Shown here piece by piece: positions 1 to 5,553 of a stretch of DNA of 5,994 nucleotides. The position numbers and the translations under genes were made by a program. This DNA is from an uncultured Sutterella sp. (lineage in GTDB: Bacteria; Pseudomonadota; Gammaproteobacteria; Burkholderiales; Burkholderiaceae_F). The notes beneath the pieces are model-generated. The model ran no database searches. It was not told where the DNA came from and saw nothing but the letters and a program-made list of their open reading frames with translations. The number at the start of each line of letters is the position of its first letter. Position 1 is the first letter of the stretch. The stretch lies in contig CAJMEC010000070.1 of assembly GCA_905212345.1 (NCBI GenBank), positions 1-5,994 of the forward strand. Reading direction: 5' to 3'.

Positions 1-4
1 AGAC

Positions 5-64
5 AAAGGGGTGTTAAACTCCGTCGGTTGTTACCGACTTTATCAACACCCCCTTGTTGTTTTT
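5..64. terminator. Nested hairpin, probable terminator after rtcB
   Basis: An outer stem pairs 5-15 with 45-55 (core GGGGTGTT/AACACCCC). Inside it a second perfect stem, GTCGGT (23-28) with ACCGAC (33-38), closes a TGTT loop. Read on the minus strand the outer stem is continuous over 11 pairs with one G-U, but only a short T tract follows. Read on the plus strand there is one A-C mismatch, but a T-rich tail (56-64) follows. It begins directly after the rtcB stop codon, so a terminator for rtcB, or a bidirectional one shared with a convergent gene beyond the left edge, is the simplest reading. The nested form is less usual than a plain hairpin. Confidence 0.55.
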
Positions 65-1259
65 AGCCTTTAATGCAGAGTATTTGTTTGAGCTCATGAA
101 TCGTTTTTGTCAAATCCGATTGCTGAGCCATCACGGCTTCAATAGATTTGTACGCTTTCGGAATCTCATCCAAAACACCTGCATCTTTTCGACACACCAC
201 ACCTTTTGTCTGGGCTTTCAACTCATTGACCGAAAAGCGCTTTTTAGCTTCAGTTCGGCTCATCTTACGGCCGGCACCGTGCGAAGAGCTACAAAATGAC
301 TCTTCATTGCCCAAGCCTTCCACAATATAGCTACGAGCACCCATGCTGCCGGGGATAATGCCCTTTTCGCCAAGCCCCGCGCGAATCGCGCCTTTTCGCG
401 TCACCCAAATCGTCTCGCCAAAATGTTCTTCTTGTGCAACATAGTTATGGTGGCAATTGACAATTTCACCTTCCAATTCTGTACTAGGTTTTAACACACG
501 CAAAGCCTCTAGAACATCTTCTAGAATGATCTGGCGATTAGCCATCGCATAGTCCTGGGACCAATGCGCAGCTTTCATGTACCAATCGAAATCCTCCGTG
601 CCTTCTTTTAAAGAAGCCAAATAGATATCCGGCAGTTCCTCCCCGTTTTCTTTAGCCAATGTCTTTGCACGCGCAATAAAAAACGACGCCATGATATTGC
701 CGATGCCTCGTGAGCCCGAGTGCAGCATAATCCACAAACGCTCTTCTTCGTCAGCCGTCAGTTCAATAAAGTGGTTGCCGCCACCCAATGTTCCAAGCTG
801 CGCATGCCACTCTGATTTAACCATCGGATCAAGCATCGTGGGTTCATGGGCCAAGATTTCTTTTAGAGGTTCTTCAAAAGGCACACAAGCTTTCCATCGA
901 GTATTTTCTTTTGACCGCTGCGCAAAACCGACAGGGACTCTGGAGAGAATTTCTTGCATCAAATGCTGAAGCTTACGTTCATTGAACGTATGTCTCGTGA
1001 GATTCGTGCGCACAGCCAACATCCCACAACCAATGTCAACGCCCACAGCGGCCGGAATCACCGCCTCTTTTGTCGCAATAACGCTACCAATTGTCGCTCC
1101 CATCCCGACGTGTACGTCGGGCATCGCAGCCACATGGTGAAAAACAAAAGGCAAACTCGCAACATTTTTCAATTGGTCGATGGACTTCAGATCAATGTCG
1201 TGAGTCCATATCTTTACTGGCACCCGAGAATTTTCTGTCAGCGTTTGGGCAATCGGCAT
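63..1259 (-). CDS. rtcB: RtcB-family RNA-splicing ligase (3'-phosphate/2',3'-cyclic phosphate to 5'-OH)
   Basis: RtcB seals RNA ends left by ribonucleases and toxins. It joins a 3'-phosphate or 2',3'-cyclic phosphate to a 5'-hydroxyl using GTP and Mn2+, in the cytoplasm. Counting from the upstream ATG at 1265, the family motifs are all present: MPDVHVGMGATIG (48-60), VGVDIGCG with the metal-binding Asp77 and Cys80, LGTLGGGNHFIE (157-168), LHSGSRGIGN (181-190), NCHHNY (270-275), and SSSHGAGRKMSR (326-337), whose His329 should be the guanylylated residue. Length is about 400 aa, as in E. coli RtcB (408), with no break. The ATG at 1265 directly abuts AAAGGGG, leaving no spacing, whereas the ATG at 1257-1259 lies 6 nt from it, so the latter start (398 aa) is preferred. 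No rtcA or rtcR is visible, so the E. coli-type sigma-54 rtc operon is not evident. Family identity is very secure; substrates in this organism are unknown. Confidence 0.96.
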   Translation of the reverse strand: MPIAQTLTENSRVPVKIWTHDIDLKSIDQLKNVASLPFVFHHVAAMPDVHVGMGATIGSVIATKEAVIPAAVGVDIGCGMLAVRTNLTRHTFNERKLQHLMQEILSRVPVGFAQRSKENTRWKACVPFEEPLKEILAHEPTMLDPMVKSEWHAQLGTLGGGNHFIELTADEEERLWIMLHSGSRGIGNIMASFFIARAKTLAKENGEELPDIYLASLKEGTEDFDWYMKAAHWSQDYAMANRQIILEDVLEALRVLKPSTELEGEIVNCHHNYVAQEEHFGETIWVTRKGAIRAGLGEKGIIPGSMGARSYIVEGLGNEESFCSSSHGAGRKMSRTEAKKRFSVNELKAQTKGVVCRKDAGVLDEIPKAYKSIEAVMAQQSDLTKTIHELKQILCIKG

Positions 1260-1265
1260 TTCCAT

Positions 1266-1272
1266 CCCCTTT
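1266..1272 (-). promoter_or_regulatory. Shine-Dalgarno site that decides the rtcB start
   Basis: On the minus strand AAAGGGG runs straight into ATG (1263-1265), which is too close for initiation there. The second in-frame ATG (1257-1259) is 6 nt away, a normal distance. This favours a protein two residues shorter than the longest open frame. Confidence 0.6.
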
Positions 1273-1302
1273 AGTTTTGTTGCGATACTTTAAAAATACT
1301 GT

Positions 1303-1314
1303 TTAATACTTCAT
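1303..1314. repeat. 12-bp direct repeat, copy 1 (rtcB-proximal)
   Basis: TTAATACTTCAT is found exactly here and again at 1352-1363, followed in both cases by an A-rich run. A shorter related element, ATACTT followed by TAAAA, sits at 1285-1290, 21 bp (about two helical turns) from the ATACTT of this copy. This copy lies about 50 bp upstream of the rtcB start. Its complement contains TATTAA, which could serve as a minus-strand -10 element with TTACTT 16 bp upstream. The repeat may be an operator or may simply reflect AT-rich composition. Confidence 0.5.
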
Positions 1315-1351
1315 TAAAAGACGTAAGTAAGACAAGATTTTTAAAATTTCC

Positions 1352-1363
1352 TTAATACTTCAT
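1352..1363. repeat. 12-bp direct repeat, copy 2 (nearer the ArfA-like gene)
   Basis: This is the second exact copy of TTAATACTTCAT, 49 bp from the first and in the same orientation. It lies about 60 bp upstream of the ATG of the small plus-strand gene. With copy 1 it places one element near each of two divergent genes, as expected for a shared regulator site, though no regulator is identified. The rest of the 1266-1421 gap is AT-rich and shows no further gene. Confidence 0.5.
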
Positions 1364-1391
1364 AAAATGATGGATTGTGAATTATTTTATT

Positions 1392-1419
1392 TTCAACAGA
1401 AATTTTGATCTAGTATGCA
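1392..1419 (+). promoter_or_regulatory. Candidate sigma-70 promoter for the small basic gene
   Basis: TTCAAC (1392-1397) and TATGCA (1414-1419) are separated by 16 bp. Both hexamers match the consensus imperfectly. If used, transcription would begin near 1426, which would favour the ATG at 1440 over the one at 1422. The surrounding DNA is so AT-rich that other promoter-like pairs can be drawn, so this is tentative. Confidence 0.25.
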
Positions 1420-1421
1420 TT

Positions 1422-1583
1422 ATGAGAAAAAAGAAAAAAATGTTAATCAAAGGCATCGCTCCCCAACCTAGAAATCCAATTGCCCGTGTTCTTTGTACGG
1501 ATACTCGCTTTAAGACCAAAACGTTCAAAAACAAAAAAAAGAGCATTACGAAGTTTGATTGGAAAAAAGAAAGCTTGGATTGA
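1422..1583 (+). CDS. Small basic protein, ArfA-like (alternative ribosome-rescue factor) candidate
   Basis: ArfA frees ribosomes stalled at the end of mRNAs lacking a stop codon: its basic tail enters the empty mRNA channel and it recruits RF2 to hydrolyse the peptidyl-tRNA. This ORF encodes 53 aa from the ATG at 1422 or 47 aa from the ATG at 1440; a GTG at 1377 would add 15 residues. Numbered from 1440, it has RNPIARVL (11-18), Phe24, then FKTKTFKNKKK (24-34). E. coli ArfA, recalled from memory, has DNAIEALL, Phe25, then FRQRVEKNKKG, so the asparagine, phenylalanine and KNKK block fall within one or two residues. The tail stays basic and lacks the hydrophobic C-terminus of full-length E. coli ArfA. 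The gene is AT- and lysine-rich and has no strong Shine-Dalgarno; a purine run precedes 1440. Coding status is fairly likely; the ArfA assignment is a by-eye homology inference. A small unrelated nucleic-acid-binding protein is the alternative. Confidence 0.6.
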   Translation: MRKKKKMLIKGIAPQPRNPIARVLCTDTRFKTKTFKNKKKSITKFDWKKESLD

Positions 1584-1647
1584 TTTAATTATCACTTTTT
1601 AGATATTTGTTCAGAAGAAATAATCGTCTGGCTTATATCAAATCTCT

Positions 1648-1658
1648 TGAGAATCTCA
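1648..1658. promoter_or_regulatory. Short palindrome in the dcuC leader, possible operator
   Basis: TGAGA, one central A, then TCTCA form a perfect 11-bp palindrome, and TCTC at 1643-1646 overlaps it as a further GAGA complement. It sits downstream of a weak promoter-like pair, TTCAGA (1611-1616) and TATATC (1634-1639), spaced by 17 bp. A regulator bound here could control the transporter gene. I see no convincing FNR or CRP site. The palindrome is short enough to arise by chance. Confidence 0.25.
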
Positions 1659-1694
1659 GGGAAAGCCTTAGGGCAAGTAATGGGGGCTTTCTTT
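1658..1694 (+). terminator. Hairpin between the small gene and dcuC (terminator or leader attenuator)
   Basis: GAAAGCC (1661-1667) pairs with GGCTTTC (1685-1691), and the stem extends to 10 pairs in RNA using two G-U pairs. The loop is 17 nt and the 3' arm ends in TTT followed by AAAATT, a weak terminator tail. A competing small hairpin, GCC/GGC at 1665-1674, uses the same left arm. It may end the ArfA-like transcript or act in the leader of dcuC, whose start is about 40 nt further on. The remaining gap from 1584 to 1735 is AT-rich and holds no ORF. Confidence 0.4.
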
Positions 1695-1735
1695 AAAATT
1701 GCGCGCGTACAAGAACAATCCTCAGGAGATAAACA

Positions 1736-3004
1736 ATGACTTTATTGAACTGGGTTGCGGTTATTGTCGTTATTTTGACAATCGCCGCCCTAATCAAGCG
1801 TTATGAAACGCGCTTGGTTCTCTTTACAGCCGGCTTGGTTCTTTGCTGCGTGTCTTTGCAACCGATGGCGGCTTTCAATGCGTTCGCAAAATCCATGACC
1901 AATGGCGGTTTGATCATGGCTATTTGCGCCTCTATGGGCTTTGCATACGTGTCTTCTTACACCCGTTGCGATCAACACTTGGTGCACTTGCTCTCCAAGC
2001 CGATTCGTGGATTGGGCATCTTCTTGGTTCCGATCTGCACATTCGTAACAATGGTAATTAACATTGCCATTCCGTCGGCTTCCGGTTGCGCTGCCGCCGT
2101 GGGTTCCACGTTAGTTCCTGTGATGCTTCGCGCCGGTATCCGCCCCGCAATGGCCGCCGCCTCTGTCATGATGGGTACGGCCGGTGGTGTGTTCTCTCCG
2201 GGTTCCGCTCACAACGCCTACATCGCCAAGATCTCCAATATGGAAATCATGGACTTGATCGCTTTACACACCCCGTACAGCTTGGTACTTTGGTGTGTCG
2301 GTATCGTCGGTATCTTCGTGATGGCTATTATCTTTAAGGATAAGGGTGAAGCGACTGACAATATCCAAGTCAATGTTGAACACAAGCAAGAAGAAATCGT
2401 TCACCCGAACGTCATTTACGCTTTGGTTCCGATTCTTCCGATCGTTATCTTGGTGTTGGGTAACACCGTTGTCCCCCAAATCAAGATGGGTGTGGCTCAG
2501 GCCATGGTTTTGGGCGCTATCTTGTGCTTGCTCATCACCCGCGCCAATCCGCAAGATTTCTCCAAGACGTTCTTTAACGGCTTGGGTAAGGGCTACGGCA
2601 ACATCTTGGGTATCATCATCGCCGCCGGTGTGTTCGCCGCCGGTTTGCGCGCTGCCGGTTTGATCGACACGTTCATTGCCTTGTTGCGCGAATCTAATGA
2701 TATCGCCCGTTGGGGTGGTTCCTTGGGTCCGTGGTTCTTGGGCACGATTACCGGTTCCGGTGACGCCGCCACGTTCGCCTTCAATGAAGCCGTTACGCCG
2801 CACGCCGCCTCTTTCGGCATGGATATCCCGCACTTGGGTTCCTTGGCCTTCTTGTCCGGTACCTTGGGCCGTACGTCTTCTCCGATCGCCGGTGCCATGA
2901 TGGTTGTGGCCGGTATCGCTATGGCTAACCCGATTGAAGTCGCCAAGCGCACGATCGTTCCGTGCTTTATCGGCGTCATCATCTTGGCTATGATCATCGT
3001 CTAG
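1736..3004 (+). CDS. dcuC: DcuC-family anaerobic C4-dicarboxylate transporter
   Basis: This is an inner-membrane carrier of the DcuC family, which in enteric bacteria moves succinate, fumarate and malate during anaerobic growth, mainly as succinate efflux or fumarate/succinate exchange. The 422-aa product is almost entirely hydrophobic segments, with TM stretches near 4-20, 26-42, 57-75, 92-112, 180-200, 225-242, 251-268, 288-308 and 404-422, and a charged central loop at 201-222. Two internal blocks resemble each other, IPSASGCAAAVGSTLVPVM (112-130) and TGSGDAATFAFNEAVTP (339-355), as expected for the inverted-repeat ion transporter fold. LGRTSSPIAGAMMVVAGIA (377-395) followed by EVAKRTIVP (401-409) is the clearest DcuC signature. 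E. coli DcuC is longer (461). AGGAG at 1724-1728 lies 7 nt before the ATG. Leucine codons in the second half are almost all TTG, suggesting strong codon selection. Family is secure; substrate and direction are inferred. Confidence 0.85.
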   Translation: MTLLNWVAVIVVILTIAALIKRYETRLVLFTAGLVLCCVSLQPMAAFNAFAKSMTNGGLIMAICASMGFAYVSSYTRCDQHLVHLLSKPIRGLGIFLVPICTFVTMVINIAIPSASGCAAAVGSTLVPVMLRAGIRPAMAAASVMMGTAGGVFSPGSAHNAYIAKISNMEIMDLIALHTPYSLVLWCVGIVGIFVMAIIFKDKGEATDNIQVNVEHKQEEIVHPNVIYALVPILPIVILVLGNTVVPQIKMGVAQAMVLGAILCLLITRANPQDFSKTFFNGLGKGYGNILGIIIAAGVFAAGLRAAGLIDTFIALLRESNDIARWGGSLGPWFLGTITGSGDAATFAFNEAVTPHAASFGMDIPHLGSLAFLSGTLGRTSSPIAGAMMVVAGIAMANPIEVAKRTIVPCFIGVIILAMIIV

Positions 3005-3028
3005 TTCATAACCAAACTACGGTTGATC

Positions 3029-3056
3029 AAGGGGCAGTTCGCTGCCCCTTTTCTTT
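3029..3056 (+). terminator. Rho-independent terminator of dcuC
   Basis: AAGGGGCAG (3029-3037) and CTGCCCCTT (3042-3050) form a perfect 9-bp stem closed by a TTCG tetraloop. It runs into TTTTCTTT. It begins 24 nt after the transporter stop codon and is oriented for plus-strand transcripts. This is a textbook intrinsic terminator. Confidence 0.93.
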
Positions 3057-3062
3057 AAGTAC

Positions 3063-3105
3063 AAAAAAATCGCTCTCGGAATGCAACTCCTTGAGCGATT
3101 TTTTT
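3063..3105. terminator. Bidirectional terminator between convergent genes
   Basis: AAAAAAATCGCTC (3063-3075) pairs perfectly with GAGCGATTTTTTT (3093-3105), a 13-bp stem around a 17-nt loop that can itself pair GGA with TCC. Because one arm begins with seven A and the other ends with seven T, it presents a U tract on both strands. Its main use is probably to end the minus-strand prfB-lysS-Nudix transcript, whose last stop codon is at 3121-3123. It is also a backup for dcuC. Confidence 0.9.
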
Positions 3106-3120
3106 GGGCTAATGCTTCAA

Positions 3121-3978
3121 TCAGATAATGACTTGACCTTTATAGTGCAGCCATTTTTCTTCAATACGCTGGCCCATGTGTGTCATGGTCGTTTCCGCAA
3201 TACCAATACCGGCCGCATACATCACCTTTTCTTGTTCAGCCATACGCAGGGCTTCATGACAGTCAAAGGCGGCAAATTCCGATACTTCTCCGTCACGGTT
3301 TTCGAATCTCACACCTTCTTTAAGACGGCCCTCGTAATTTCGAACCACTTCTCTTAGGTAACCTTCCGGCACAGGCATTTCCTGCACGAAACGCGCCGAC
3401 TCCACAACCGTGAGATCATCAGCGCTTAATCCCGCTTCTTCAAAAAGCTCACGGTAAAGGGCATGTTCGGGTTCTTCGCTTGCCTTAACGAGGCCCGCAG
3501 CCAAACTGTCCCAAAGGCCACCGCCGATCACTTTGCCCGGACGGCGGCGAGCCAATACCGTACGACCCTCTTTATCGTAGGCCGTAAGGCGGATAGACGA
3601 TGTCATCAACCCCAACTTTCTGCAAAGAAGGCGAGGCGCTTGGCAAAACACGCCGTCGTAAACCGTTGCGCGAACATCGACGAGTTCACCGACATCTTCA
3701 GGCAGCTCACCCAATTCAGCCAAAATTCTGGCCGCTTTTTGCATGGCCGCCGTGCGTGCCGTAACCGATGAGCAATTTTCATCGGTCAAATAGAGGCTAT
3801 CCATCAAACGAAAGTCACTTGTTGCTCCGGCAAGCTTCATCGCAAGCGTTTTTTTCACGCAACCGATAATTTCCTTACCGGCACGGAAACGCACATAGTC
3901 CGACGGAACAGGCTGCGTTACCCTCGCCTTCAATACCTCATAGGTCGCATAAACCGATTGGGCTGTGACTTCACTCAT
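3121..3978 (-). CDS. Nudix hydrolase with DUF4743-type N-terminal domain (thiamin-diphosphate-kinase-associated Nudix family)
   Basis: The 285-aa protein has an N-terminal half resembling the DUF4743 domain found beside Nudix domains in fungal Tnr3 and yeast YJR142W. A canonical Nudix box follows at 162-184: Gly, five residues, Glu, seven residues, then RELFEEAGL, matching GX5EX7REUXEEXGU with all Mg2+-binding glutamates present. Just before it, LARRRPGKVIGGGLWDSLAAG (142-162) corresponds to the ARRS..K...PG.LD...AGG stretch of that family. Characterised members hydrolyse oxidised, toxic forms of thiamin diphosphate, a damage pre-emption role; applying this here is inference. The longest frame begins with TTG at 3984, but AGGAGG lies 7 nt from the ATG at 3976-3978 and only 1 nt from the TTG, so the ATG is chosen. 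It follows lysS by 27 nt, probably as the last gene of the operon, and ends before a strong terminator. Confidence 0.9.
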   Translation of the reverse strand: MSEVTAQSVYATYEVLKARVTQPVPSDYVRFRAGKEIIGCVKKTLAMKLAGATSDFRLMDSLYLTDENCSSVTARTAAMQKAARILAELGELPEDVGELVDVRATVYDGVFCQAPRLLCRKLGLMTSSIRLTAYDKEGRTVLARRRPGKVIGGGLWDSLAAGLVKASEEPEHALYRELFEEAGLSADDLTVVESARFVQEMPVPEGYLREVVRNYEGRLKEGVRFENRDGEVSEFAAFDCHEALRMAEQEKVMYAAGIGIAETTMTHMGQRIEEKWLHYKGQVII

Positions 3979-3985
3979 TTTCAAG

Positions 3986-3991
3986 CCTCCT
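3986..3991 (-). promoter_or_regulatory. Perfect Shine-Dalgarno that decides the Nudix gene start
   Basis: The minus strand reads AGGAGG, seven bases, then ATG at 3976-3978. The upstream in-frame TTG begins one base after AGGAGG, too close to be used. A perfect ribosome site of its own suggests the gene is translated independently of lysS. Confidence 0.88.
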
Positions 3992-4005
3992 ATTTTTGCT
4001 CACTC

Positions 4006-5523
4006 TTAGGCTTCAGGACGCATATGCGGGAAGAGCAACACGTCACGGATACTAGCAGCATCCGTCAAAAGCATCACAAAGCGGTCAATACCGATACCGC
4101 AGCCGCCAGTCGGGGGAAGACCGAATTCCAACGCGCGGATGTAGTCGGCATCGTAATACATGGCTTCATCATCACCGTGAGCCTTAGCATCGGCCTGAGC
4201 CTTAAAGCGGGCGGCTTGGTCTTCCGGGTCATTCAATTCCGAGAAGCCGTTGGCGGTTTCACGACCGGCGATATAAAGCTCAAAGCGTTCCGTGAGTTCA
4301 GGATTGGTATCCGAAGCACGAGCCAAGGGCGAAATTTCGACCGGGTAGTCAACGATAAAGGTCGGATCGATGAGCTTGGATTCAGCCACGGCTTCAAACA
4401 AAGCCATTTCCAGGGCACCGCGGCCCACGTAATCGGGTTGCGGTTCGCCCAAACGCTTCAATTCACTGCGCAGAAATGCTTCATCGTCAATCTTGTCATC
4501 GGTGTATTGGGGAGCATACTTTTGAATAGCCTGACGCGGGGTCAAGCGGTCAAAGGGCTTGCCCAAATCAATATCGTGGCCTTGATAGTGAACCATCGTC
4601 GAACCATTAACTTCCTGAGCGACATGACGCAAGATCGATTCCGTGAAATCCATCTGATCCTTGTACGTCCAATACGTCGCATAGAATTCCATCATCGTGA
4701 ATTCAGGATTGTGACGAATGGACAAACCTTCGTTGCGGAAGTTGCGGTTTAATTCAAAGACGCGTTCAAAGCCGCCGACCACGAGACGCTTCAAATAAAG
4801 TTCCGGCGCAATACGCAAGTACATGTCCATATCGAGCGCGTTGTGGTGCGTGATGAAGGGCTTGGCATTGGCGCCGCCCGGAATCGGGTGCAACATCGGC
4901 GTTTCCACTTCCATGAAGCGGTTAGCCAACATATAGTTGCGGATGCAGGCAATGATCTTGCTGCGCTTGATAAAGCGAGCGCGGCTATCTTCATTCATGA
5001 TGAGATCAAGATAGCGCTGACGGTAGCAAATTTCCTGGTCAGACAAACCACGGAACTTTTCAGCTAGCGGACGAACGGCTTTGCTCATCAAACGAACCTT
5101 ATGGACTCGAACAGAGAGTTCACCGCGCTTAGTCTTAAAGACCGTGCCTTCAGCAGCCACGATATCACCGATATCCATGGTCTTGAATTCGTCATAGGCT
5201 TCTTGGCCTACTTCAGAGGGCGAAAGGAAGTACTGCATCGTGCCCGTGCAATCACGAACCGTGGCGAAAGCGGCCTTACCCATCACACGCTTGAGCATCA
5301 TACGGCCGGAGACCGCCACTTGATGGGCTTCGGCTTCGAGTTCCTCGGCGCTCTTTTCGCCGTAAGCCGCACGGATATCACCGAACAAATCCTTTCTGAC
5401 AAAGTCATTGGGATAAGCGTGCCCCGTTTCACGCCATTTTGCGACCTTAGCACGGCGCTCTGCGATGATATGGTTTTCATCTTCGGCCGCAACAGCGGCT
5501 TCCTGAACCTTGTTTTCTGCCAT
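4006..5523 (-). CDS. lysS: Lysyl-tRNA synthetase, class II
   Basis: It charges tRNA-Lys with lysine using ATP, in the cytoplasm as a homodimer. At 505 aa it equals the length of E. coli LysS. After an N-terminal helix, an OB-fold anticodon-binding domain runs from about 66 to 145 (VSGRMMLKRVMGKAAFATVRD at its start). The class II catalytic domain follows with motif 1 around 190-213 (NRFMEVETPML), motif 2 at 253-280 (FELNRNFRNEG then HNPEFTMMEF) and motif 3 at 470-498 (GCGIGIDRFVMLLTD, then RDVLLFP). All key arginines are present. AGGA at 5531-5534 lies 7 nt before the ATG. It begins 30 nt after prfB, the same gene order as in E. coli and many proteobacteria, and is followed 27 nt later by the Nudix gene. 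Nothing abnormal is seen. A fully open antisense frame crosses it but is not believed to be a gene. Confidence 0.98.
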   Translation of the reverse strand: MAENKVQEAAVAAEDENHIIAERRAKVAKWRETGHAYPNDFVRKDLFGDIRAAYGEKSAEELEAEAHQVAVSGRMMLKRVMGKAAFATVRDCTGTMQYFLSPSEVGQEAYDEFKTMDIGDIVAAEGTVFKTKRGELSVRVHKVRLMSKAVRPLAEKFRGLSDQEICYRQRYLDLIMNEDSRARFIKRSKIIACIRNYMLANRFMEVETPMLHPIPGGANAKPFITHHNALDMDMYLRIAPELYLKRLVVGGFERVFELNRNFRNEGLSIRHNPEFTMMEFYATYWTYKDQMDFTESILRHVAQEVNGSTMVHYQGHDIDLGKPFDRLTPRQAIQKYAPQYTDDKIDDEAFLRSELKRLGEPQPDYVGRGALEMALFEAVAESKLIDPTFIVDYPVEISPLARASDTNPELTERFELYIAGRETANGFSELNDPEDQAARFKAQADAKAHGDDEAMYYDADYIRALEFGLPPTGGCGIGIDRFVMLLTDAASIRDVLLFPHMRPEA

Positions 5524-5553
5524 TTTTTTGTCCTTTTTACTTTCGCGCCTAGC

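Noticed and set aside
954..1274. Plus-strand open frame (106 aa) opposite the start of rtcB
   Set aside because: It lies wholly antisense to conserved RtcB motifs and shows no domain of its own.
1626..1642. Possible FNR box before dcuC (an ATCAA half-site at 1638-1642)
   Set aside because: The other half-site matches TTGAT at only two of five positions, so anaerobic FNR control is not supported by the sequence.
2264..2833. Minus-strand open frame (189 aa) opposite dcuC, with others at 2593-2997
   Set aside because: The composition is that of a reverse complement of GGT/GCC/TTG-rich membrane protein codons; no conserved domain is seen.
3979..3984. TTG start for the Nudix gene
   Set aside because: It is one base from AGGAGG, too close for initiation, while the following ATG has ideal 7-nt spacing.
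3958..4752. Long plus-strand open frame (264 aa) opposite lysS
   Set aside because: It is antisense to the conserved catalytic core of lysS, lacks a recognisable domain, and is explained by lysS codon bias leaving the opposite strand open.
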